From the NCBI GenBank assembly GCA_009760855.2, contig WPIO01000030.1:3567501-3629500 (forward strand): a stretch of DNA of 62,000 nucleotides, written 5' to 3'. The notes under the pieces are model-generated. The model searched no databases. It was given only the letters and a program-made list of their open reading frames with translations, and had not been told where the DNA came from. Every line of letters begins with the position of its first letter. Within the stretch, counting starts at the first letter, position 1. Origin of the DNA: Cristatella mucedo. Its lineage: Eukaryota; Bryozoa; Phylactolaemata; Cristatellidae. Positions 1 to 24,929 of the stretch are shown piece by piece. A program made the translations under genes and the position numbers.

Positions 1-470
1 TAATGCAGCCACACGCTTAGGGTGTCCTATGAGAAGCAGTTCGGTTTTATCGTCATTTAATTTCAGGAAGTTTTCCGACATCCAGGATCGAATATCGGCA
101 AGGCAAGCATTCAGTTTCTCAGTTGCTGCAGCAGATTCCGACGGTTTAAATGACAAATACAACTGAGTATCGTCAGCATAGAAGTGATATCCTATTCCAT
201 GGGCCTTAATCACTTTTCCCAGAGGTTGTGTATAAATGGAGAACAGCAAGGGACCAAGTACAGACCCTTGAGGGACTCGACAGGTGACCCTTCTCATGTC
301 TGAGACCTGACCCCCACACGACACGGATTGAACACGATCCGACAAGTATGATTTAAACCACGCCAGTGCTTCGTCTGCCAGACCGATCGTTGTTCTTAAT
401 CGTTCAAGCAGAACTTCGTGATCAATGGTGTCGAAGGCAGCAGGCAGATCTAGCAGAGCTAAGGCAGTGA
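1..470 (-). mobile_element. LINE family B fragment (reverse transcriptase core)
   Basis: Read on the minus strand this is RT coding sequence: LLDLPAAFDTIDHEVLLERL, then VPQGSVLGPLLFSIYTQPLG, then the catalytic YADD box (HFYADDTQLY), then [19 protein letters not shown]. The motif order is that of CR1/L2-type non-LTR elements. It is cut by the window edge and abuts an opposite-oriented family A 3' end at about 480. Confidence 0.85.
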
Positions 471-483
471 CATTCCCGTCGTC

Positions 484-895
484 GTTGCCACGTACAAACC
501 TCAAATCCTTGGAAGACCGTGCATTCGGTTCGTATGCTCCCAAAGCCTGGAACTCACTCCCGACTTGCATCAGAACATCCCCTGACCTGACCACATTTAA
601 AAGGAATTTAAAAACACACCTATTTAGGAGAGCATTTAGTGGGTCCCTGTGATTCGTCCCTGATGTGCTTATGCGTGCTGACACTGTGCATGCTGCCACT
701 AACCACACTCGCACGCTGACCCTGTGCATGCCTCCCCTAACCATGTTATATTATATATTGTTTATCAAGCATGACGTTACTCACCATTCAATTGCATTTC
801 CCTTTGCAGCAAATGTAAAGCACCTAGAAAGAGATTGAGTTCTCTGAGGGTGTTTTATCAAGTGCATTCATATTATTATTATTATTATTATTATT
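484..895 (+). mobile_element. LINE family A 3' end
   Basis: Encodes the family A C-terminus (RTNLKSLEDRAFGSYAPKAW to FSGSL, stop at 650). A 3' UTR rich in short repeats follows, then the conserved terminus with an AGAG..TTGAGTTCTCT stem and a TTA microsatellite tail. It is 5' truncated and lies left of the last BBS4 exon visible in the window. Confidence 0.85.
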
Positions 896-1478
896 ATATA
901 AAATGTATTATTATTAAGAAAAGTATGATAGTGGATAATTTAGAAAGGTTAGCGTGCTGCTTCAATGATTACAACCTGCAAAAGATATTTATCTGTTTTT
1001 AACGGTTAACAAACTCAGGATTTCAAAAAAGAAAAGCAGGCCAAAGAGACAACATGTTATACGACTACAGCTACATAATCAAATGAAGGCATCAAATTTG
1101 CAGTATTTTTAGATAACGTGCTTCCAGCTGAAGCAGTGCATCTCTTGGCCAGGGTCACACCTCTTGCCCATGTTTATGCCAATTGTTGTGGCAAGAAAAA
1201 ACTGTCTTTATTCACCTATTGTCCGCAGTTGAAAAGTAAGTGGTACAAGCATTCCCTTCATTGACTTAATGCATTGGCATAATGCATGGCCCCCTTTAGC
1301 AGAACATTTTGTCCGAGTAATTGCAGTTGAATGCTGCAAATAATGAAAATCTATACAAGTCGGTACAGCAAAGGTACTGCATATACACGAACCAGCCACA
1401 GTAGGAAGAGACAGCAGAGAACCGAGAAAGAGCACGGCCACAGAGACCAACAGACAGAGTGGGCCAAAGGCAGCATAC
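896..1478. other. BBS4 intron, no feature seen
   Basis: AT-rich intronic DNA between the LINE tail and BBS4 exon 6. I see no exon, RNA gene or repeat of note. Confidence 0.6.
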
Positions 1479-1660
1479 TCGACTCCTCGTTTGTATACGT
1501 CGATGGCCTCCTTGATCTCTCCGCACTCCAGAAGCACCTTTCCCAGCATGATGTACGAAAGCTCGTGCTTGTTAAACGCGATGGCCTGCAGAAGGCACTC
1601 CTTGGTTCGAGCGAAGTCTTTCATATGGTAGTAGCACATTCCTTGGTTATGAGAGATCTC
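1479..1660 (-). CDS. BBS4: BBS4 exon 6
   Basis: 182 nt encoding [16 protein letters not shown] through [17 protein letters not shown] and [10 protein letters not shown], matching consecutive TPRs of BBS4. The donor GA/gtatgc leaves phase 2, so the gene continues. No later exon is recognisable in positions 1-1478. Confidence 0.94.
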
Positions 1661-4600
1661 CTTTGAAATGCAAGACAACATTGCAAACCGAGGATGGGGA
1701 CAGTTTCGTTGGCATAGAGAACCGATTGCTCAAGAGATGGCATCCACGAGGATGCTGCTCTCTGATGCCTTACCCAGTCCTTGCTGCTGATTCGAGCAGC
1801 CTCATTGTACACGTCGATGGCAGCCTTGTGCCTCCCCAGCAGGTAACTGGGAAATCAATAGAAAACGTCACAGAGCGAGCACGGTTGCACTCTTATTGCT
1901 GCCGTGGCAGGGTCAGCAGCAAACCGAGCCACTGCCCGTTGTTCGAAAGCTTATGAAAAAGTGCAAGCAAGTGTGATTAATGGATATCCAAGACGTAGCG
2001 CATCCAGACCAACAACAAGCAAAGGCCCACTCCAAATAGGGCATGCACTCTGGGTATGCTGGGTGGCATATCCAGAGCTCGACGTCTTTGAACCAAACCA
2101 CGAAGGTAGAGAACGATACTGTTACAAACGGAGTGTAGCAGCTTCCATGTCCGGACAGACCGAAGCAGCAAACACAGCATTCCTAACAGTGCCAATCCCA
2201 GACGAATACACGGTGATGCCATTAGAATGCCTTAGAATCGTGGCTAGCGACATGTAGATGCAGCATCAATGCACACAGTCATCCCGACAGTGGCACAAAC
2301 ACGGCAACGACAAATAGTGCTCACACCTTAACGTAACAAGTCCTTATCCATAACGTAGATAAGTCTATTTGAAGCATGCAACAACTTGCATCCAGTTCAA
2401 AGCCTAGAACACAATTTCAGCTAACGTGCTAAGGTTCAACTGCCTGCCTATTGCACGGCTTTGGCTTTTATGCTGCCTAGCCGAAGACTCTTGCATACCC
2501 GGTTTCGAGCAGTTAAATTCAAGAATCGCTATTAATGAGTATCCCATCAATCCTAATCGAGCTGATTAAGTAGGCTGCCGGTTCAATGTGAGTGCTTCAG
2601 AGTAGTGGCCATCATATACAAGTGCTGGCAACCACATCCCTACTTGATTGGTGCTCTTGTGCCTCTCCTTGCTGAGGTTCGTGGTGGTAAACCGAAAGAT
2701 GATCACTACTATCGTTGTTTTTATAATCATTATCATTTTAGTTCTTAAGTCTATTATACAATGCCGTATGAGGCCATAATCTCTACTCGGGTATAATTAT
2801 ATTATATAATTATATAATTCATTTATATAGCACCCCAAGAGAACTTAATCTCTATTCAGGTGCTTCACATATGCCTCGGAGCTCTAGCCCACGACCTCAG
2901 CCAGACCTTGGTCGGGGCGAGCACCTTAACCGCTGGACCAAACCAGGTCGGCACGTTTATAAAGCTTGCTGTAAGAGGCAAAAAACCAATAGCAAATGAC
3001 AAGCAGGCTACCCAGCTTTGAGGCATTTGAAAATCACCCAGGTATCATACTTAGTCAGCCATGCAAAAAACGTAAGAGGAGAATCTGGTTATAAGTTATG
3101 GCTGGTTATGAGACCCTGGATAGTAACAAACACTCAATCACGAACAGGTAGGTGAGGCACAAAGGAAAGAAGACATGTCCTACCACTAGAGCGCTGAACA
3201 ACAACAGTATACAACTCTTGCCCTATTATCGAAGGTGCGCAGTTTTGTACCTGCAGTCACACAACAGGACCTTAACCATTATAACAACGTGTACCCATGA
3301 TGCCTAGCCAAGGTAGTGAGCACTCGAGAAAGAGTTGGTGATCAATGGCATCAAAAACTGCCGAGAGATCAGCAGATCTTGCAGAGAGAATCTACCCGTG
3401 TCAGCATTCCTGATCTTAAACCCGAGTGGTTCTTCAGGTTACATGATTTGCAGACAAGTTTTGCATCAAAGGGGGTAACTGCTGCAGAGAGATAAAAATT
3501 AAAATGCGGTCAGACGTGCAGATATTGGCGATGGTAGAAGTAGGCAATGTACAATCGCGGAAATATATCTAAACGAGAGTGTGCCTTTTGATATGAGTGA
3601 GCCCATGAACTCATGAGCTGCAAAAGAACAGGACTCTGTCAGAGAGCAACATTTGGCACGTAGGGAACCAGTTGAGTTATTAAAATGAACGTTGAAACCA
3701 CCAGTTAAATAGAGGGCACGATTTCTTTAAAAACGAATCAAGATGAGACAAGTGAATTTGGGAATAACGCAAGCTTTGGCATCTAGGGTGAACCGGATGA
3801 TTGCCACCATTGGCAGCTGCCGGTCAGAGGAGCTCAGTACAAGAGATTCGAAGGAAGGCTTCGAGGAGGACTTCAAATGGCTTAAAATTCAGCAAGATAC
3901 GGGTGAATATTGCTACTCTACCACCATTCATTTCTTTAGACCTTGAGTTATGAAAGCAAGAGGAGCCTGTAGGGGTGGCATCGGCTAGGGAAAGGAAGCT
4001 AGTGGATTTCAGCCAGGTCGAGGTCACTACAAAAAAGGTAAAGTGATTTGTCAAGAAGGACATCATGTAGTATCGGGGGAGGGGGAGGGGAGGGGAGGTA
4101 TTCTACATGGAACACGAAGTCTATTGGCACATGGTAAGAGCGGTCCCTGGGATTGTAAAGGATCGCAGTTGCACTTCGTATTGAAGAGCAGTGGAGCAAA
4201 CAGTACCCACTTCAACTTGGGCACGGTCACACCAGTGGTGGGACCGTCATGTTCAAGCAAATGTAGTGTAATTTAATGTACCTCCGTACCTTTGCTTTGA
4301 TCCCTCCCAGCCTTCGAGCACCTCAAATTCTCTAAACTCACTTTCTGCATGCATTGATGACATCCGCACATGGATGGCAGCAAATTTTCTAAAACTTAAC
4401 GATGATAAAACTAACTTACTAGTTATTGGCAAACCCAGTGTGATCCAGAGATTGGAAAGGCTGACTCTCAAAATTGGCTCTGCCAGCATATCTCCAGTTG
4501 AATCAGCTCGGAATCTAGGTGTCATATTCCAAAGCGACCTCTCGTTAGATGACCATATCAGCTCCACAGTAAAATCCGCCTATTTTCAGCTTCATAACAT

Positions 4601-6930
4601 TGCCAAAATTCGGGCTTGTTTAGATCAAGATACCACATCTAAGTTGGTCCATGCATTCGTGGCATCCCGTCTCGACTTCTGCAACTCACTGCTCACTGGC
4701 CTACCAGCATGTGCGATCAGGCGATTGCAGCTGGTGCAAAACTCGGCAGCTAGGCTTGTCTGTCGTGAGCGTCACAGTTGCCACATTACTCCACTTCTCG
4801 CCGACCTGCACTGGCTACTAGTCAAGCAACGGATTGACTTCAAGGTTTTGTCGCACACTTTTAGGTCCCTTCATTCTATGGCTCCGGCCTATCTCTCCGA
4901 CATACTCCCCCATCAGGCCAAGCATCGTACCACCCGCTTTTCGGAATCCAACAGTCTAGAAATACCTCGTACAAACCTCAAATCCTTTGGAGACCGTGCA
5001 TTTAGTTCATATGCTCCCAAAGCCTGGAACTCCCTCCCGACCTGCGTCAGAACATCCCCTGACCTGACCACATTTAAAAGGAGCCTAAAAACACACCTAT
5101 TTAGGACAGCATTTAGTGGGTCCCTGTGATTCGTCCTTGATGTGCTTATGCGAGCTGACACTGTGCATGCTGCCACTAACCACATTTGCATGCTGACCCT
5201 GTGCATGTCACCCCTAACCATATTATTCATTTTGTTTGTTTTTCAAGCATGATTTTACTTACTATTCAATTGCATTTCACTTTACAGCAAATGTAAAGCG
5301 CCTAGAGAGAGATTAAGTTCACTGAGGGCACTTTATCAAGTGAATTATTATTATTATTATTATAACTCCACAAACACCGAGTGGGTGTTAAGCAGGAGAG
5401 TTTTCTACAGCACACTCAAAGCCCAAGTGGCTTTCAATACGCAGGGACTTTGATCAGCAGAACCAACACAGTCACCTGTCAAGAGCCATGCACAGCTAAA
5501 TAGACTTGAGAAGCGGGCCACACTGGGTACAGCTTGCTGGCAGCGGGAGACTTCACGGAGCTGTGATTTGACACGTGTCTACAGTCTAGCAGTGGAGAGA
5601 TCATTTACGAATAGCACTGTAGAATAGCTAAAGCATTAATGTTCTAAACTGCATTCTCTGGGCGTCCTAATACGTGCATTTGCTCGGACTAGTATGCAAA
5701 TTTTCACTCCAAAATAATGAACATTAATGGCAAGCAGCTGAACTAGCTCAATCGCGATATCAGCAATGTAGTGAAGTCTGCTAGGACCCTCCCCCACTTT
5801 GCTCGTACAGTGGTCCCATGCTTGCCGCTATACTGGCATGTTGTCCGAGTAGATAGTCCATTCAGATAACCACGAGCAGGCGATTCAAATAATCTAGGTA
5901 ACCGAAGCAGACCAGCCTTTGGCCCAAAAACGCTTAAAAAGCTAAGAAAAACCCCTCGGTTACAGTGACTAATACAGCAAATAAACTACTGTGCATTAAA
6001 TAATTCTCTAGCAGCAATTTATTCTCTGCAAATAATTCTCGTGCATGATAACTCAAATTAATCTGGGGCCTAGCGACAATGAAGCCCTGCGATCCCAGCT
6101 TCAAGCAGCGTTTGCCTGTGCAAAGCTGCAGCTTTGAGGTGTGGCATGACGAGGACGAACCAAAAATACTTACAGAGACCTAGCCACTTGCTTGAGATTG
6201 TCAGGATTACTTGGACTTAGAAGAGTACAAGACTGGAACAGCTCGAGTGACTGTTGAATTTTACCTTCGTGACGTGAGATCAAACCTGCCGAGACAAATA
6301 AGATAGAGTGAGATAAGCGCGGATTCTATCTCAACCTGAAGATCTTGGCGTGCTTTTGTCGTTCGACTGGTGACGACAGGCGTAGTACCTTGGGCGTACA
6401 GTGCGTATTCGCACATTCCACTGCTCTCAGCTAACTGCTCGCTAATAATGACCTTGCATGTCGAGAAATCCTTCTTGGTGTAATGCATGTGAATAAGCCA
6501 GTTTCTTCTTTCGTAAATAGGGAGCTCTGGAGCTATAAAAAACCCTGATTTAGCGAAAGCACTCGGCATCGACGCGGCATGCATCGACAAGAGCTAATGC
6601 CAGCTAGCTCGAGGCCCACCTTTCTTGTTGCGAACAGGAGGCGGTTGAATACCAGGTAAGGTAGAATTATCTTTGCCAGGGCTCGGCTCTTTTAGAATGT
6701 CCAGGCTCTGCGAATATAATGATGCAGTGGTTGAACATGTAGGATTGAGCAGGGGCGAAATCGCTAGAATCGGAAAACAGCGCAACTCTATAATGCAGCA
6801 CACAAAGCACCTGAGATGTGAGACTAGAAGAATATGGGGTTTGGTGGGATTCTTCGGAAGGAAGCGACGTGCTATCATAGGTCTCTTCAGCCGCACGTCG
6901 CTGGCCACTGGATCCTTTTTCTGCCGCCAT
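1479..6930 (-). CDS. BBS4: BBS4, BBSome subunit (5' half, six exons; gene continues past the left edge)
   Basis: Spliced gene on the minus strand. BBS4 is a TPR protein of the BBSome, the coat that moves membrane proteins in and out of cilia, and it also acts at centriolar satellites. Six exons join in consistent phase (6930-6811, 6707-6620, 6532-6389, 6285-6174, 1846-1774, 1660-1479), giving 719 coding nt, about 239 residues. Human BBS4 has about 519, so roughly the first half is here. Family landmarks in order: a [21 protein letters not shown] block, [17 protein letters not shown] followed by [28 protein letters not shown], and [15 protein letters not shown] followed by SYIMLGKV. These align with the N-terminal region and first TPRs of vertebrate BBS4. 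The 5' exons are separated by introns of 87-103 bp, then a 4.3-kb intron full of retrotransposons. The start at 6930 is the first in-frame Met and gives a polar, low-complexity N-terminus as in the family. Divergently paired with AMDHD1. Gene identity is firm; N-terminal details are inference. Confidence 0.93.
1774..1846 (-). CDS. BBS4: BBS4 exon 5
   Basis: 73 nt encoding [20 protein letters not shown] followed by SKDW, part of a TPR helix pair. Acceptor cccag/TTAC, donor TGG/gtaagg. The first base completes the Leu codon split at the end of exon 4. Confidence 0.94.
2816..2950 (-). mobile_element. SINE1, tRNA-derived, with LINE-like tail
   Basis: On the minus strand the head holds a pol III A box (TGGTCCAGCGGTTAAGG) and a degenerate B box (GTGGGCTAGAGCTCC). 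The tail AATAGAGATTAAGTTCTC and a GCTATATAAAT terminus resemble the 3' ends of LINEs in this window. Lies in the 4.3-kb BBS4 intron. Confidence 0.8.
3300..4080 (-). mobile_element. Decayed LINE fragment (endonuclease part plus RT start)
   Basis: At 3740-4070 the minus strand shows an endonuclease-like stretch ([24 protein letters not shown]) resembling the GGGVA..SCTEL part of LINE APE domains. At 3300-3480 there is an RT start with remnants of the LRNAD..SL.DLL and DAIDH motifs. Stops and deletions make it inactive. Confidence 0.6.
4285..5360 (+). mobile_element. LINE family A copy, RT C-terminal half, reading frame intact
   Basis: An open frame at 4374-5129 (251 codons) covers [75 protein letters not shown] and the C-terminus ending FSGSL. 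The copy is 5' truncated just downstream of the YADD box and ends in the family stem and a TTA tail at 5342-5361. The uninterrupted frame suggests fairly recent insertion into the BBS4 intron. Confidence 0.9.
5362..5465 (-). mobile_element. LINE family B 3' end fragment
   Basis: Shares the block ataactccacaaacaccgag, the cagcacactcaaagcc motif and the following sequence with fragments at 8395-8510, 42740-42840 and 60250-60350. These match the 3' end of family B. Confidence 0.6.
5466..6173. other. BBS4 intron, no feature seen
   Basis: Remaining part of the large BBS4 intron. No exon, tRNA-like or LINE sequence recognised. Confidence 0.5.
6174..6285 (-). CDS. BBS4: BBS4 exon 4
   Basis: 112 nt between a tctcggcag acceptor and a CT/gtaagt donor. 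It encodes [19 protein letters not shown] followed by [12 protein letters not shown], aligning with LIFRLEGNIQESLELFQTC and the [10 protein letters not shown] of vertebrate BBS4. The reading frame is only 37 codons, so it is easily missed by ORF-length filters. Confidence 0.95.
6389..6532 (-). CDS. BBS4: BBS4 exon 3
   Basis: 144 nt between a tttttatag acceptor and a CAAG/gtacta donor. It encodes the highly conserved [21 protein letters not shown] block and CEYALYAQ, the clearest BBS4 signature in the window. Confidence 0.95.
6620..6707 (-). CDS. BBS4: BBS4 exon 2
   Basis: 88 nt encoding [14 protein letters not shown] through PPPVRNKK and one base of the next codon. The basic NKKA sequence spliced to PELPI matches the vertebrate RQKKA-PEFPI junction. 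Donor AAAG/gtgggc; next intron 87 bp. Confidence 0.85.
6811..6930 (-). CDS. BBS4: BBS4 exon 1
   Basis: Encodes 40 residues starting [16 protein letters not shown], a disordered N-terminus. It ends in phase 0 at a CAG/gtgctt donor. The following 103-bp intron ends in a ttcgcag acceptor, and the phases match exon 2. The extreme N-terminus is poorly conserved in the family, so this exon rests on splice signals and frame rather than similarity. Confidence 0.75.
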
Positions 6931-7177
6931 GTCTGGAGATCGGGATGCCACAAGCCAGTATCGCGGCAACCCCAAGTAGTTTCCGGAATACAACTCTTTA
7001 GGAATAATAAATCGAAAATTGTTTAGGTAAATATTTTTCTATATTATAATATTTAATAAATTTAAATAAATTAATTTTATTTTATAGGAATCACTCTGCA
7101 GTTATTTCCCATGAACGTCCTTGGAACAGGTTGTCTGGAAGTCGCGTGTCATCATTAGGCCGCTTACTCTCGCTGGA
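6931..7177. promoter_or_regulatory. Bidirectional promoter region between BBS4 and AMDHD1
   Basis: Only 247 bp separate the divergent start codons of BBS4 (6930, minus) and AMDHD1 (7178, plus), so both promoters and 5' UTRs must lie here or overlap the first exons. The region is not CpG-rich. It contains a 61-bp very AT-rich block (7027-7087) with GT..AG ends that may be a 5' UTR mini-intron of AMDHD1. An upstream ORF, ATG at 7111 to TAG at 7158, lies in the likely AMDHD1 leader. Confidence 0.7.
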
Positions 7178-22881
<15,704 letters not shown>

Positions 22882-22973
22882 AATCAGGCTGTTGTATCTG
22901 CAGGAAGTACCTGATCCCAGTGCATGCCCGTTGCCAGCATGCCGGTTATCTACTCGTGATGCTCTCTGCAGGT

Positions 22974-23080
22974 GATTGTGGACACTCGTGGCGTCGTTAA
23001 TAGCCTGGATGACTCTAGGGATCCGGTCGTGGCCATTTGTCAGACCATTCCCAAGGCTGATCTTCCTTTGCCAGTGTGTC
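22974..23080 (+). CDS. Possible exon, unidentified
   Basis: A 107-nt interval between a ctctctgcag acceptor and a TGTCAG/gtgtgt donor is open only in the frame VIVDTRGVVNSLDDSRDPVV AICQTIPK. It lies 92 bp after the AMDHD1 stop. The sequence looks protein-like but I recognise no family. It could be an exon of a neighbouring gene or a chance frame. Confidence 0.25.
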
Positions 23081-23579
23081 AGGTGTGTGCATGTGTGTGC
23101 TTGCTCTCATCGGTTTGCTGTTAACAAGAAGCGATATTTTTACATTGTACTGTGTCATTTATCTGTCTTCATTCTCGGCACTAGAATACCTGGCCTGGTG
23201 ATTGGCATGCATTCCTGTTGGCTACACCTGCCTAGGCCCTTCAGGCCTTACTCTGAGACGCGACTTGTATCGTATTTTTCGCGACCATGCTCAAGCGCTC
23301 GTGTTTCATGGACGATCGAAGAATGAGTATAATAAGGGAAGTATGCACCCCTTAAAGTATGCACCCCTTACTGCTTGGTGATATAGATAGCAGAAAGATA
23401 AATTCGGGATTGCTGGGCTTGGAAGGCTGGGCGACATGAGATGTCACTGAGTACAATCACATGCTGATAGGGCCTGGGTTGTATATCCTGCTCGACTCTG
23501 TGTGTTGGCAAGCCGCATAGTCAGCGTTCTGGCATTCTGTCGATTGGAACCCTGACAATCAGCTTTGGGTTATGCAGTC

Positions 23580-24250
23580 ACTATTGCTAATGTTCAGCTG
23601 CGTACCGTTGCTTAAGTTCGGGCTGCTTAGATCAGAATACTAATGCCAAGCTGCTCCGTGCATTTGTGGCACTCCCTCTCGACTTCTGTAACTCACTTCT
23701 TGAGATTCGTCCGGTCTGTGCTATAAAGTGCTTACAAGTGTTGCAAAACTCGGCTGCAGAGCTTGTATCCTGGAAATGTCTCCTACATTACACTACACCT
23801 CACTGATCTGCACTGGCTGCCCACCAGCAGTGTATCAACTTAAGAGGTGTTCTCACACACTTTAATGTTCCTCCATTCATTTTTGCTCGCCTACCTGACC
23901 GAACTACTTTCGTATCATAAACTTTCCTGCGTTAGCATCCATTTAGTCTTTATGGCTTTGTGGAGTTACAGACGGAGATACATTACATTACATCAGGCTA
24001 GGCATCCTACCACTCATTCTTCTGACCCAAGTCGTATAGCCGTGCCTTTGATCAACCTAATTCCCTTAGGGACTGCACCGTAATAGTTTGCCTGCTCCCA
24101 AAACCTGAAACTCACTCTGACGTCATGACATCCCCTGACTTGTAGGCATTTAAAAGAAGCTAAAAAGCATCACCGTTACAGCAATATAGAGATTCGGTTC
24201 TGTTAGAGTGACATACGATTATCTCATTATTACTATTAATATTATTATTG
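23580..24250 (+). mobile_element. LINE family A fragment interrupted by a family B 3' end
   Basis: Family A C-terminal words (ctctcgacttctgtaactca, tgttgcaaaactcggctgca) run to about 23930. A short family B 3' end with a tacattacattacatc tail (23935-23992) follows, then family A resumes (caggctaggcatcctaccac). This is a nested insertion. Confidence 0.65.
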
Positions 24251-24807
24251 TTATTACCGTGTTAGATGGCAGAGCTCGATATATTAGAGCACTAAAATAT
24301 GTCAGTTTCTGAAGCTTGGATCGTATTAAACCGAGCTTTTTCTCATATGCCTCTCAAAGGGCTGTAAAGATAGGAAATGTACATAATAAACATCTAGAAA
24401 ACTACTTGATTAGGTTTTTGTTGTTTCGCTGGCTAGCGCTTGGTATTATCTGTGGTTATTCAGGTAAGTGCTTGCAATGCAGACTGTGATATTCGTTTTA
24501 TAAGATTAATCTGCTGTATGCCTCAGACCATGCAAACTGTGATTGTATTCAATGACTGACGCAGGGTAATCTTAAATGCTACTAGTTATTCGATATGCCT
24601 ATAGCGCCCTTACTCAACTAAATGTAGTTGGGACATAGCCTCAGTGGATCTGGCTAAAGGAACGCGGCCAGATTGCCTTACCCAAGCTATTGTTATTGAG
24701 CCCCCTTTTAGCTATTGGGAGAAGCAGATTCACAGCCACACCACGTTAATATGCTAAATCAGCAATATTATTAACTGTTACAGATTACTGTAAGTTAGAG
24801 AGTTGTG

Positions 24808-24925
24808 ACCATCAAGATGGTTAAGGTGCTCGCCCTGACCGAGGTCGTGGGCTCGAGCCCCGTGGCATATGTGAGGCACCGGAATAGAGATTTAAGTTCT
24901 CATAGTGGCGCTATACAAATGAATT
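24808..24925 (+). mobile_element. SINE1 copy
   Basis: ATGGTTAAGGTGCTCGCC (A-box side), GTCGTGGGCTCGAGCCCC (B-box side), then the LINE-like tail aatagagatttaagttctc and a gcgctatacaaat terminus. Confidence 0.82.
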
Positions 24926-24929
24926 GTAT

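Noticed and set aside
1-895. Inverted LINE RT followed by a sense LINE 3' end, resembling a twin-priming inversion.
   Set aside because: The minus part is family B and the plus part is family A by sequence, so this is better explained by two adjacent insertions.
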